Made by a program: the position numbers and the translations under genes. The notes beneath the pieces are model-generated. The model was not told the origin of the DNA and did no database searches. It was given only the letters and a program-made list of their open reading frames with translations. From the NCBI RefSeq assembly GCF_004348975.1, contig NZ_SMFP01000005.1, forward strand, positions 124,001 to 188,000: DNA of 64,000 nucleotides, written 5' to 3'. This stretch comes from Antarcticimicrobium sediminis (GTDB taxonomy: Bacteria; Pseudomonadota; Alphaproteobacteria; Rhodobacterales; Rhodobacteraceae). The first letter of the stretch is position 1. Each line of letters opens with the position of its first letter. Positions 1-8,009 of the stretch are shown piece after piece.

Positions 1-31
1 GCGAGGCCCAGATGGTCTGGTCCGTGGTCAT
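1..31 (-). CDS. ntrB: Two-component sensor kinase NtrB, first 10 codons only (partial)
   Basis: An ATG on the minus strand at 31-29 overlaps the dusB stop codon (ATGA arrangement) and opens a frame to the window edge encoding MTTDQTIWAS. In Rhodobacterales the nifR3/dusB gene is normally followed directly by ntrB, and NtrB proteins begin with a similar short tail before an IWASLP-type segment. Only ten residues are visible, so the call rests on operon context and the short N-terminal match. The product would be the nitrogen-regulation histidine kinase acting on NtrC. Confidence 0.55.
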   Translation of the reverse strand, partial: MTTDQTIWAS

Positions 32-1056
32 GCTGCCACCTGTCCGTTGTTACGTGTGTCTGTGTCCTGATCGGGGGAGGCCCCGGTCAGCGCTTCGGGC
101 AACAGCCCCAGCACCGCATCGGGATCGCGCGTGGTCAGCACGGCGCGGCGCAGGCTTTGAACAGTCCCGGCCTCGTCCATGTACCAGCCCAAATGCTTGC
201 GCGCGACGCGCAGGCCAAGGTCACGACCGTAAAAGCCCAGCATCGCCTCGTAATGGCCCGCGACCATATCGGCCAAAGCCGCGCCTTGCGGCACCCTTGG
301 TGCGGGCGCGCCCCAGATCTCATGGGCGATCTGCGCCAACAGCCAGGGCTTGCCCTGCACACCCCGGCCCAGCATCACGCCATCGGCCCCCGACTGCGCC
401 AGCGCCTGCCGCGCGTCCTCGGGGCCGCAAATATCGCCATTGGCCAGAACCGGAATGGCGACGGCCTGCTTGACCGAGGCGATCGCCGACCAATCAGAGC
501 TGCCACGATAGAACTGACAGCGGGTGCGGCCGTGGATGGTGATCACGGCGATTCCCGCTGCCTCGGCGCGCCGGGCCAGTTCCGGCGCATTGCGCAGATC
601 GTCGTCCCAGCCCAACCGGGTCTTGAGCGTGACCGGCAGATCGACCGCGCCGACCACGGCCTCGATCAACGTCAGCGCATGGTCGAGATCTTTCATCAAG
701 GCCGAGCCACTGGCCCCTGCCCCGCTGGCGCTTGTCACCTTCTTGGCCGGACAGCCCATGTTGATGTCAATCAGCGCGGCGCCCCGGTCGGCCACCTGAC
801 GCGCCGCTTCGGCCATCCAATGCGCCTCGCGCCCGGCAAGTTGTACGGCGGTGTTTTCCACATCCATGCCCAGTTCGGCGCGTTCGCGCACGCCGGGCTT
901 GGATTGCACCATCTCCTGGCTCGCGACCATCTCGCTCACCACCAGCCCGGCACCAAAGCGGCGCACCAGATCGCGAAACGGTCGATCCGTGATTCCGGCC
1001 ATCGGGGCCAAGGCCACCGGGGGCGTAAGGGTTTGTGTTTTCAGGCGAACGGTCAC
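28..1056 (-). CDS. dusB: tRNA-dihydrouridine synthase DusB (NifR3 family)
   Basis: FMN-dependent enzyme that reduces uridine to dihydrouridine in the tRNA D-loop. The 342-residue protein has the family opening LAPMAGITDRPFRDLV near residues 16-31 and the catalytic cysteine in NMGCPAKKV (Cys102), then FMN-barrel motifs such as ITIHGRTRCQFY and a VLANGDI segment. The length is normal for the family. It is the first gene of the conserved nifR3-ntrB-ntrC operon and its stop overlaps the ntrB start by one codon. It is divergent from ispDF across a 197-bp gap that must hold both promoters. Confidence 0.95.
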   Translation of the reverse strand: MTVRLKTQTLTPPVALAPMAGITDRPFRDLVRRFGAGLVVSEMVASQEMVQSKPGVRERAELGMDVENTAVQLAGREAHWMAEAARQVADRGAALIDINMGCPAKKVTSASGAGASGSALMKDLDHALTLIEAVVGAVDLPVTLKTRLGWDDDLRNAPELARRAEAAGIAVITIHGRTRCQFYRGSSDWSAIASVKQAVAIPVLANGDICGPEDARQALAQSGADGVMLGRGVQGKPWLLAQIAHEIWGAPAPRVPQGAALADMVAGHYEAMLGFYGRDLGLRVARKHLGWYMDEAGTVQSLRRAVLTTRDPDAVLGLLPEALTGASPDQDTDTRNNGQVAA

Positions 1057-1253
1057 ATGCCCAATCCTTGTGCAGTTACCGCCTATCTAGGGAAGTCGCG
1101 ACAAGTTAACAATCAGTTCGGCGACTTCAAAGCCCAACAAATTGTCACATGCCTAATATTTAATCACCTACCTGCGGGGTGATTGCCTCGCCCCGCGTCA
1201 CCGCCTAAATAGGGCGGCGCAGCCCGGCGGGCGGCGAAATTCGGAGCCATCGG

Positions 1254-2405
1254 ATGAACACAGCGGCCTTACTTGTGGCGGCCGGGCGCGGTCAACGGGC
1301 CGGGGGTGGCCTGCCCAAACAATGGCGCCTGCTGACGGGGAAACCCGTGGCCCAGTGGACGCTCGACGCCTTTCACCATGCGCCTGGGATCGGGCCCATC
1401 GTGCTGGTGCTTTCGCCCGAGGACGCCGAAGCATGGGCGAGCTTCTCTTGCGATCCCCGGCTGATCCTTGCCACTGGCGGACCAGATCGCGCCGCATCGG
1501 TGCGCAACGGGCTTGCCGCGCTGGACGGGATCGGCGTCGACCGCGTGTTGATCCATGACATCGCCCGCCCCTGCGTCTCGCAAGCACTGATCGCCGCCGT
1601 GATCCATGCGCTGGACGACGCACCCGCGGCCGCACCGGGGTTGGCGGTGACCGACGCGCTTTGGACCGGGGCCGATGATGAGGTCACCGGCACACAGGAT
1701 CGGGACGGCCTGTTCGCGGCGCAAACCCCGCAAGGCTTTCATCTGGACGCGATCCGCGCCGCCCACGCTGCCCACCACGCCACACATCCCGGCGGCGCAG
1801 CGGACGATGTCGAGGTTGCCCGCGCCGCCGGGCTGCGGGTTGCCATCGTCCCGGGCGAGGCGGACAATCTGAAAATCACCCGACCCGAGGATTTTGCCCG
1901 GGCCGAACGCATATTGAGGCAAGACATGGATGTAAGACTGGGCAACGGATATGATGTGCACCGGTTCGGTCCGGGCGATCACGTGATGCTGTGCGGCGTG
2001 GCGGTACCGTATGAGCGCGGGCTTCAGGGCCATTCCGACGCGGATGTCGGCATGCACGCGATCACCGACGCGATCTATGGCGCGCTGGCGCAGGGCGATA
2101 TCGGGCGGCACTTCCCGCCGTCGGACCCGCAGTGGAAAGGGGCCGACAGCGCCATTTTCCTGCGCCATGCAGGAAATCTGGCGCGCGACATGGGCTTTCA
2201 GATTTCCAATATCGACTGCACGCTGGTCTGCGAATGGCCCAAGATCGGCCCCCATGCCGAGGCCATGGCACACGCGCTGTCGCAGATCCTCAACCTGTCC
2301 GCCGATCGCATTTCGGTCAAGGCCACCACGTCTGAACGGCTTGGCTTTACCGGGCGGGGCGAAGGCATCGCCGCGCTCGCAACCACTGCCCTGATCAAAG
2401 GATAA
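1254..2405 (+). CDS. ispDF: Bifunctional IspD/IspF enzyme of the MEP isoprenoid pathway
   Basis: Fusion of 2-C-methyl-D-erythritol 4-phosphate cytidylyltransferase (IspD, about residues 1-222) and 2-C-methyl-D-erythritol 2,4-cyclodiphosphate synthase (IspF, residues 225-383). IspD shows the nucleotide-binding [19 protein letters not shown] start and the LIHDIARPC motif. IspF begins at an internal Met and carries GYDVHRF and [18 protein letters not shown] with its metal-binding Asp and His residues, plus the C-terminal [19 protein letters not shown]. The fusion is typical of alphaproteobacteria. It heads an operon with pgpA 3 bp downstream and then pncC. Confidence 0.96.
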   Translation: MNTAALLVAAGRGQRAGGGLPKQWRLLTGKPVAQWTLDAFHHAPGIGPIVLVLSPEDAEAWASFSCDPRLILATGGPDRAASVRNGLAALDGIGVDRVLIHDIARPCVSQALIAAVIHALDDAPAAAPGLAVTDALWTGADDEVTGTQDRDGLFAAQTPQGFHLDAIRAAHAAHHATHPGGAADDVEVARAAGLRVAIVPGEADNLKITRPEDFARAERILRQDMDVRLGNGYDVHRFGPGDHVMLCGVAVPYERGLQGHSDADVGMHAITDAIYGALAQGDIGRHFPPSDPQWKGADSAIFLRHAGNLARDMGFQISNIDCTLVCEWPKIGPHAEAMAHALSQILNLSADRISVKATTSERLGFTGRGEGIAALATTALIKG

Positions 2406-2408
2406 CCC

Positions 2409-2894
2409 ATGCTGCGTGCGATCAATACCGTCGGCTTCATCGGCCTGATGCGCCCCGCGCCGGGGACTTGGGGCTCGCTCGCTGCGGTTCTGCTGGGCTG
2501 GGCGATTGAACATTGGCTGGGCTTCGTGCCGCTGGTCCTCGCCTTTGTCGCGGTCACGGCGCTGGGGTTCTATACCATCGGCGCCGAGCTGCGCGACCGG
2601 CCGGGCGACGACCCCTCCGAGATCGTGATCGACGAGGTCGCCGGTCAATGGCTGGCGCTGCTGTTTCCCGCCATGGGGTTCTGGATGCGTGATGTTCCGA
2701 TGGTCTGGCCCGGCGCGGTGGCGGCGTTCCTGCTGTTCCGGCTATTCGACATCTGGAAACCTTGGCTGGTGGGGCGTGCCGACCGACGCCATGATCCGGC
2801 TGGCGTGATGCTGGACGATCTCTGGGCCGGGCTGTTTGCCGGGATCTGCACCGTGATCCTCGCCGCTCTGTATCACGGGGTGATGCTGCGATGA
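2409..2894 (+). CDS. pgpA: Phosphatidylglycerophosphatase A
   Basis: Membrane enzyme that dephosphorylates phosphatidylglycerol phosphate, the last step of phosphatidylglycerol synthesis. The 161-residue protein has the family signatures RPAPGTWGSLAAVLLGW near the N-terminus, DPSEIVIDEVAGQWLAL in the middle and FRLFDIWKPW further on, with several hydrophobic segments. It starts 3 bp after ispDF, and its stop overlaps the pncC start (ATGA), so the three genes are probably translationally coupled. Confidence 0.93.
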   Translation: MLRAINTVGFIGLMRPAPGTWGSLAAVLLGWAIEHWLGFVPLVLAFVAVTALGFYTIGAELRDRPGDDPSEIVIDEVAGQWLALLFPAMGFWMRDVPMVWPGAVAAFLLFRLFDIWKPWLVGRADRRHDPAGVMLDDLWAGLFAGICTVILAALYHGVMLR

Positions 2895-3358
2895 ACGTTG
2901 CCGCGCTGCTTGAGGCCGCCCGCGCCAAGGGCATCAGGATCGCCACCGCCGAAAGCTGCACCGGCGGCATGGTCGCTGCCGCGCTGACCGATGTTGCCGG
3001 TTCCTCCGATGTGGTGGACCGGGGCTTTGTCACCTATTCCAATGGCGCCAAGCAGGACATGTTGGGCGTGCGGGCAGAGACGCTCGCGGCCCATGGCGCG
3101 GTGTCGGAACAGGTCGCGCGCGAGATGGCGGACGGGGCGTTGTACCAGTCCGACGCGACCTTGACGGTGTCGATCACCGGCATCGCCGGTCCCGGCGGGT
3201 CCGAGCACAAGCCCGAGGGGCGGGTCTGTTTCGGGCTGGCCATGACCGGGCACAAGACCCATGTCGAAACGGTCGAGTTCGGCGCGTTGGGTCGGGCCAA
3301 TGTGCGCGCGGCCGCCCGCGATCATGCGCTGGCGCTGCTTCTTGGGGCGCTGTCCTGA
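2891..3358 (+). CDS. pncC: CinA C-terminal domain protein, nicotinamide-nucleotide amidohydrolase PncC
   Basis: Stand-alone CinA C-terminal domain (155 residues) that deamidates nicotinamide mononucleotide to nicotinic acid mononucleotide for NAD recycling. The hallmark ATAESCTGGMVAAALTDVAGSS lies at residues 18-39, and SITGIAGPGG with the GRVCFGL strand lies near residues 95-120. The N-terminal MoCF-like CinA domain is absent, as in the short PncC form. Its ATG overlaps the pgpA stop. The assignment to amidohydrolase is from family knowledge. Confidence 0.9.
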   Translation: MNVAALLEAARAKGIRIATAESCTGGMVAAALTDVAGSSDVVDRGFVTYSNGAKQDMLGVRAETLAAHGAVSEQVAREMADGALYQSDATLTVSITGIAGPGGSEHKPEGRVCFGLAMTGHKTHVETVEFGALGRANVRAAARDHALALLLGALS

Positions 3359-3400
3359 CCCGTTTACAACCGCGACGCTCAAATGCGCCGGGCGGACCGT

Positions 3401-3859
3401 TCAGCCGTACAGGGCCTTGGCGCGATCCTCAAAGGCGCGCACGATTCGCTGCATCGCCTCGTTGAACACCACGCCGATCAGCTTTTGCAGCACCACGCTT
3501 TTGAATTCGAAATCGACGAAAAAGACCACGTCACAACCGTCGTCGCGATCGACGAACCGCCATTGCGATTTCATATAGCGGAACGGGCCATCCAGATATT
3601 CGGTGTCGATCAACCCCACATCGGGCCAAAGCGTGACGCGGCTGCCGAACCGCTCGCGAAACACCTTGAAGGAGATCACCAGATCGGCCTCCATCAGTTC
3701 GCCCGCCCCCTCGCCCGCATCCGCGATGGGCGTGCGCGAGCGGATGCGCGCCGCCGCGGTCCAGGGCAGGAATTCGGGGTATCTGGCCACATCGGCAACC
3801 AGATCGTACATTTCGCGGGCCGTATACGGCATGCGGCGGGTCTCGGAGTGGGTCGGCAT
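3401..3859 (-). CDS. START-domain RatA/COQ10-type protein
   Basis: A 152-residue SRPBCC/START-fold protein of the Coq10/RatA family, which binds ubiquinone or, in E. coli RatA, acts on ribosome subunit association. The opening [24 protein letters not shown] followed by YPEFLPW is characteristic, as is the C-terminal [16 protein letters not shown] helix. The frame stays open far upstream, but that part shadows hpt on the other strand; the Met at 3859 gives the usual family start. It is convergent with pncC (42 bp) and divergent from hpt. A coenzyme Q chaperone role is likelier than a toxin role in this group, by inference. Confidence 0.85.
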   Translation of the reverse strand: MPTHSETRRMPYTAREMYDLVADVARYPEFLPWTAAARIRSRTPIADAGEGAGELMEADLVISFKVFRERFGSRVTLWPDVGLIDTEYLDGPFRYMKSQWRFVDRDDGCDVVFFVDFEFKSVVLQKLIGVVFNEAMQRIVRAFEDRAKALYG

Positions 3860-3877
3860 CCTGACGCGGTGTTCCTG

Positions 3878-3913
3878 GGTCGGTGTTTCGGTCGGTGTTT
3901 TGGTCGGTGTTTC
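3878..3913. repeat. Three tandem 12-bp repeats in a divergent promoter region
   Basis: Three adjacent copies of GGTCGGTGTTTC (the middle copy ends TTTT) occupy the 111-bp gap between the START-domain gene and hpt. The units are identical apart from that one base. They may be a slipped-strand expansion; no known binding motif is recognised. Confidence 0.8.
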
Positions 3914-3970
3914 CGGGGTGACAGTGGCGTCCCATGTCCTATGCTTGGCCGCGAAGTTCAAGGGGGACCC

Positions 3971-4510
3971 ATGACACAGCGTCCATATGTCATCGACGAA
4001 ATGATTTCGGCCAAGGCCATTGCCGCCCGGATCGAAACGCTGAGCCGTGAAATCACGGCTGAATTCAAGGACACCGACAAGCTGGTGGTGGTGGGGCTGC
4101 TGCGCGGGTCTTTCGTGTTCATCGCCGATCTGGTGCGCGAGCTTGATCTGCCGATCGAGGTCGATTTCATCGAGGCCTCCTCCTATGGCGACGCCCAGGA
4201 AAGCAGCCGCGAGGTGCGCATCCTGAAGGATCTGCGCTCGGCCATCGAGGGGCGGGACGTGCTGGTCGTCGAGGATATCGTCGATACCGGCTTTACCCTG
4301 AACCACGTCATCACACTGCTGCAAAGCCGCAAGCCCGCGCGATTGAAGACCATCGCGCTGCTCGACAAGCCGTCGCGTCGAGAGGTGGATATCGCCGCCG
4401 ACTGGATCGGGTTCGAGATCCCCGATGAATTTGTCGTCGGCTATGGCGTGGATTTCGCCCAGAGGAATCGCAATCTGCCCTATATTGGTAAGGTGCGGTT
4501 CACGCCGTGA
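3971..4510 (+). CDS. hpt: Phosphoribosyltransferase, probably hypoxanthine phosphoribosyltransferase
   Basis: Type I phosphoribosyltransferase of 179 residues that converts hypoxanthine (or guanine) and PRPP to the nucleotide in purine salvage. It has the PRPP loop [17 protein letters not shown] around residues 97-113, the [17 protein letters not shown] pyrophosphate-loop region near residue 40 and the [21 protein letters not shown]-terminal motif of HPRTs. The open frame extends upstream, but the ATG at 3971 after an AGGGGGACCC ribosome site gives the expected length. A small membrane protein gene follows with a GTGA overlap. Confidence 0.92.
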   Translation: MTQRPYVIDEMISAKAIAARIETLSREITAEFKDTDKLVVVGLLRGSFVFIADLVRELDLPIEVDFIEASSYGDAQESSREVRILKDLRSAIEGRDVLVVEDIVDTGFTLNHVITLLQSRKPARLKTIALLDKPSRREVDIAADWIGFEIPDEFVVGYGVDFAQRNRNLPYIGKVRFTP

Positions 4511-4692
4511 ACTTTTTCTGGCTGCTGCGCATGCGGCGGTGGGTTCAGAACCCACCGTCGAAACAGCGGGTGATTCTGATCCTGGTCGTGATCGGGATAT
4601 GTCTGGCGCTGGTTGCCGTCGAACGCTGGATCGGCTGGACTGAGGCGCTGAGCCTGCCGCCCGGCGGACCACGGATGCGGCCAGTCTTTTGA
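4507..4692 (+). CDS. Small single-pass membrane protein downstream of hpt
   Basis: A 61-residue protein starting with GTG inside the hpt stop codon (GTGA). A basic N-terminal stretch ([16 protein letters not shown]) is followed by one clear hydrophobic helix, about residues 22-43, and a short polar tail, so an inner-membrane protein with cytoplasmic N-terminus is likely. The function is unknown. The overlap suggests co-translation with hpt, and a good terminator follows at 4703, so it ends the operon. Confidence 0.75.
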   Translation: MNFFWLLRMRRWVQNPPSKQRVILILVVIGICLALVAVERWIGWTEALSLPPGGPRMRPVF

Positions 4693-4702
4693 TCGCGCCC
4701 GG

Positions 4703-4727
4703 GATCACGTGGGCGTGATCTGTTTTT
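4703..4727 (+). terminator. Intrinsic terminator of the hpt operon
   Basis: A perfect 7-bp stem GATCACG / CGTGATC with a TGGG loop (4703-4720) is followed by TGTTTTT. It sits 11 bp after the small membrane protein gene. Confidence 0.8.
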
Positions 4728-4821
4728 AGTCTGGTTGTTTCATGGCCAGTGCAAGCTAGACTATGACATTGTCGCCAAAACAAAGTCACCACACCAAATC
4801 TGACGAACCAAAAAGGGAAAT

Positions 4822-5280
4822 ATGACGATGAAAATGGTTTTCACCCTTGCCGCAGCCGCGGCCATGATCGGCTCTATCGCCGTCGCACAGGATTTTTCGG
4901 CCAATCTGAAGGCCCGGCAGGGTCAGTTTCGGATCATGGCGCTGAATGTCGGCATTCTGGGCGGCATGGCGCAGGGCAAGATCGCCTATGACGCCGAGGC
5001 CGCGCAACGCGCCGCTGATACGCTGGTCGCCGTGTCGCATATCGACCCAACGCCGCTGTGGGTCGAAGGGTCGGACAACATGAGCATTGACGGCACCCGT
5101 GCGATGCCCTCGATCTGGGATGATCATGACGATTTCCTGGCCAAATGGGGCGGCTTCGGCGAAGCGGCCGCCGGGATGCAACTGGTCGCGGCCACCGGGC
5201 AAGAGGCACTGGGGCCGGCGATGGGCAAGTTGGGTGGCGCCTGCAAGGCCTGCCACGACGTCCACCGCGCGCCGAACTGA
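4822..5280 (+). CDS. cycP: Cytochrome c' (class II periplasmic cytochrome c)
   Basis: A 152-residue secreted cytochrome. The first 22 residues form a signal peptide ending SIAVA-Q. The single haem motif CKACH lies at the extreme C-terminus (Cys141, Cys144, His145), which is the hallmark of the four-helix class II cytochromes; the body is helical and contains the expected RQGQFRIMALN first helix. Cytochrome c' binds NO and is associated with nitrosative protection in related bacteria. It lies 18 bp upstream of a diheme cytochrome gene and probably shares its transcript. Confidence 0.9.
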   Translation: MTMKMVFTLAAAAAMIGSIAVAQDFSANLKARQGQFRIMALNVGILGGMAQGKIAYDAEAAQRAADTLVAVSHIDPTPLWVEGSDNMSIDGTRAMPSIWDDHDDFLAKWGGFGEAAAGMQLVAATGQEALGPAMGKLGGACKACHDVHRAPN

Positions 5281-5298
5281 TCCGGTCTGGTCAGGCGC

Positions 5299-6186
5299 AT
5301 GCGCTATTTTCGCGGATTGATCCTCGTCGCGGTGCTTGCTGCTGCGGCGGGGTGGTGGATGACGCGGGCGCACCCCTTGCCCGAGGAAGCCCTGTCGGGG
5401 CTTGCCGGGGACGCAACGCGGGGCGAGACGGTTTTTCTGGCCGGTGGCTGCGCCTCGTGCCACGCCGCGCCCGAATCCAAGGAAAAACGGATATTGGCCG
5501 GTGGGCAGCGGTTTGCCTCGGATTTCGGCAGCTTCATTGCGCCCAATATCTCGCCCGACCCGACCCACGGGATCGGTGGCTGGACACGGGCACAATTCGC
5601 CAGCGCCCTGAAACGCGGCGTCTCCCCCGAGGGGCAGCATTATTACCCGGCCTTTCCCTACACCGCCTATACCAAGATGCGCGATCAGGACATCGCGGAT
5701 CTTTGGGCCTTTTGGCAGGGCCTGCCGAAAAGCGATGCCCCCAGTCAGCCGCATGAGGTCGGCTTTCCGTTCTCGATCCGCCGCGGCGTCGGGGTTTGGA
5801 AGCTGCTTTATCTCAAGGACGATTGGGTGATGGATGGCGATCTTGATCCAGTACTTGAACGTGGGCGCTATCTGGTCGAGGCATTGGCGCATTGCGGCGA
5901 ATGCCATACGCCGCGCAGCCCTTTGGGCGGGCTCGACACCACTCGTTGGCTCGCGGGCGCACCGAACCCATCAGGCAAGGGCACGATCCCGGCCCTGACC
6001 CCGGACAAGATGATCTGGGGCGCGGATGAGATCGCCTATTATCTGGAAAGCGGCTTTACCCCCGACTATGACAGCGCTGGTGGGCATATGGTGGCCGTGG
6101 TCGAGAATTTCAGCCAGTTGAGCGCCGAAGATCGTGCCGCTGTCGCCGCCTACGTGAAGGCGTTGGAGCCGGCACAAAGCAAGTGA
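5299..6186 (+). CDS. Membrane-anchored diheme cytochrome c
   Basis: A 295-residue protein with a hydrophobic N-terminal segment (residues 4-20) that probably anchors it in the inner membrane facing the periplasm. It has two c-type haem sites, CASCH (Cys51-His55) and CGECH (Cys199-His203), each followed by a class I fold with plausible distal methionines. The family resembles the diheme cytochromes of alcohol or sorbitol dehydrogenase systems and partners of cytochrome c'. The role in electron transfer is inferred; no dehydrogenase gene is adjacent. Confidence 0.88.
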   Translation: MRYFRGLILVAVLAAAAGWWMTRAHPLPEEALSGLAGDATRGETVFLAGGCASCHAAPESKEKRILAGGQRFASDFGSFIAPNISPDPTHGIGGWTRAQFASALKRGVSPEGQHYYPAFPYTAYTKMRDQDIADLWAFWQGLPKSDAPSQPHEVGFPFSIRRGVGVWKLLYLKDDWVMDGDLDPVLERGRYLVEALAHCGECHTPRSPLGGLDTTRWLAGAPNPSGKGTIPALTPDKMIWGADEIAYYLESGFTPDYDSAGGHMVAVVENFSQLSAEDRAAVAAYVKALEPAQSK

Positions 6187-6252
6187 TCGCTTGAATGATG
6201 GTGCGCGCTGCCCCTTGGGGAGTGCGCACCAAGCCGAGGCGATACGACCAGA

Positions 6253-7203
6253 TCAGACGCGTGCCAGCTTTTCCGCGCGCGCGGCGCGCAGCCGGGCGAA
6301 ATCGTCGCCAGCGTGATAGGACGAGCGGGTCAGCGGCGTGGCCGAGACCATCAGGAAGCCTTTGCCAAAGGCGGCCTTTTCATAGGCGGCAAATTCCTCG
6401 GGCGTGACAAACCGGTCGACAACATGGTGCTTTGGCGTCGGTTGCAGATATTGACCGATGGTCAGGAAATCCACATCTGCCGCGCGCATGTCGTCCATCA
6501 CCTGCCGCACCGCCGCGCCATCCTCGCCCAAGCCAACCATGATGCCGGATTTGGTAAAGATCGACGGATCGAGCTCTTTCACCCGTTGCAACAGCCGCAA
6601 GCTGTGGAAATAGCGCGCTCCGGGGCGCACCGAGGGGTAAAGACCGGGCACGGTTTCCAGATTGTGGTTGAACACATCCGGCTTGGCCTCGACCACCTGT
6701 TCCAACACGGCAGGCGCGCATTTCAGGAAATCCGGTGTCAGGATTTCGATCGTGGTTGCGGGGCTGCGATGGCGCACGGCGCGAATGGTCTGGGCAAAAT
6801 GATCTGCCCCCCCATCGTCGATATCGTCGCGGTCGACGCTGGTGATGACCACATGCTTCAGCCCCAGCTTTTCCACCGCATGGGCAACGCGGCCGGGTTC
6901 AAACGCATCCAGCGCCTGCGGCTTGCCGGTGGCGATGTTGCAGAAGGTACAGCCGCGGGTACAGATCTCGCCCATGATCATCATGGTGGCGTGGCCCTGA
7001 TTCCAGCATTCGCCGACATTGGGGCAACCGGCCTCTTCGCAGACCGTCACGAGCCCGTTGTCGCGCATGATCTTGTGGGTCTCGGCATAGCCTTTGCCGC
7101 CGGGGGCCCGGACGCGAATCCAGCTTGGCTTCTTGGGCTGGGCGTTGTCGGGGCGGTGCGCCTTTTCCGGGTGGCGCTGTTCGGGGATCTTCAGATCACG
7201 CAT
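6253..7203 (-). CDS. lipA: Lipoyl synthase
   Basis: Radical SAM enzyme that inserts two sulfurs into octanoylated E2 and GcvH proteins. The 316-residue protein has the auxiliary cluster motif [13 protein letters not shown] (Cys55, 60, 66), the radical SAM motif CTRGCTFC (Cys81, 85, 88) and the C-terminal RSSYHAG containing the conserved serine ligand. The length matches the family. It is divergent from the peroxiredoxin gene across 257 bp and convergent with the diheme cytochrome gene. Confidence 0.97.
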   Translation of the reverse strand: MRDLKIPEQRHPEKAHRPDNAQPKKPSWIRVRAPGGKGYAETHKIMRDNGLVTVCEEAGCPNVGECWNQGHATMMIMGEICTRGCTFCNIATGKPQALDAFEPGRVAHAVEKLGLKHVVITSVDRDDIDDGGADHFAQTIRAVRHRSPATTIEILTPDFLKCAPAVLEQVVEAKPDVFNHNLETVPGLYPSVRPGARYFHSLRLLQRVKELDPSIFTKSGIMVGLGEDGAAVRQVMDDMRAADVDFLTIGQYLQPTPKHHVVDRFVTPEEFAAYEKAAFGKGFLMVSATPLTRSSYHAGDDFARLRAARAEKLARV

Positions 7204-7460
7204 ATGGGCCGGCCTTGATCATGTCTGTTTGAATCGGATCTAACATAACTGGGCAGCCGGGAAACCTCCAGCGATGCATATCCGCCATGAATTTACGTGG
7301 CTGCAAGCACAGCATTCTCGCGGATACGTGCTGGATAAAACACATCACGATGTTGAAATATAACGGCAAACTGATGCTGCACGTGCAGCATTTCCGCAGT
7401 TGAAGACAGCTTAGAATCATTTTAATCACACAGGCAGACCGAATTTGACAGGAGAGCGAC
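7204..7460. promoter_or_regulatory. Divergent lipA / peroxiredoxin promoter region with an 18-bp perfect palindrome
   Basis: No gene is visible here. The palindrome ATGCTGCACGTGCAGCAT occupies 7374-7391, 70 bp before the peroxiredoxin start. The prx ribosome site AGGAGAGCGAC lies directly before its ATG. I could not recognise a full OxyR tetrad (ATAG/CTAT series), so what binds the palindrome is unknown. Confidence 0.55.
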
Positions 7461-8009
7461 ATGAAAGTCGGATTGAAACTGCCCAGCGTGACCTTCCACA
7501 CCCGCGTACGTGATGAAGCTGTGGGCGGGTCGAACCCGTTCCGCTGGGAAGACAAGACCACCGAGGATTATTTCGCAGGCAAACGCGTGATCCTGTTCTC
7601 GCTGCCGGGCGCCTTTACGCCGACCTGCTCGACCTTCCAGCTTCCCGGGTTTGAAAACGGCTATGACGCCTTCAAGGATCTGGGCATTGACGAGATCTAT
7701 TGCATGGCTGTCAACGACAGCTTTGTGATGAACAAATGGGCCGAGGCGCAAGAGCTGAAAAACGTCAAGGTGATCCCCGATGGGTCGGGCGAGTTCACCC
7801 GCCGCATGGGGATGCTGGTGCGCAAGGACAATCTGGGCTTTGGCCTGCGCTCCTGGCGCTATGCCGCCATCGTCAAGGATGGCGTGATCGAAGCCTGGTT
7901 CGAAGAGCCGGGTCTGTCGGACAACCACCCCGAAGATCCCTATGGCGTGTCCTCGCCCGAGACCGTCAAAGAGTATCTGGTCGAAGCCGCGAAAGCCGCT
8001 GCAGCTTAA
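7461..8009 (+). CDS. Peroxiredoxin, Prx5/AhpE-like redoxin
   Basis: Thiol peroxidase of 182 residues. The peroxidatic Cys56 lies in LPGAFTPTCS, the signature of the Prx5 group; a second cysteine (Cys81) occurs in IYCMAVND, so it may be a 1-Cys or an atypical 2-Cys enzyme. The conserved Arg of the active site is likely in TRRMGM. The start at 7461 follows a good AGGAGAGCGAC site. It is convergent with oxyR and the two stop codons overlap by 3 bp, suggesting that this peroxidase belongs to the OxyR-controlled peroxide response. Confidence 0.92.
   Translation: MKVGLKLPSVTFHTRVRDEAVGGSNPFRWEDKTTEDYFAGKRVILFSLPGAFTPTCSTFQLPGFENGYDAFKDLGIDEIYCMAVNDSFVMNKWAEAQELKNVKVIPDGSGEFTRRMGMLVRKDNLGFGLRSWRYAAIVKDGVIEAWFEEPGLSDNHPEDPYGVSSPETVKEYLVEAAKAAAA

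Noticed and set aside
3401-4792. 463-codon minus-strand frame covering hpt and the START gene
   Set aside because: The upstream two thirds are the antisense of hpt; only the C-terminal 152 residues match a family.
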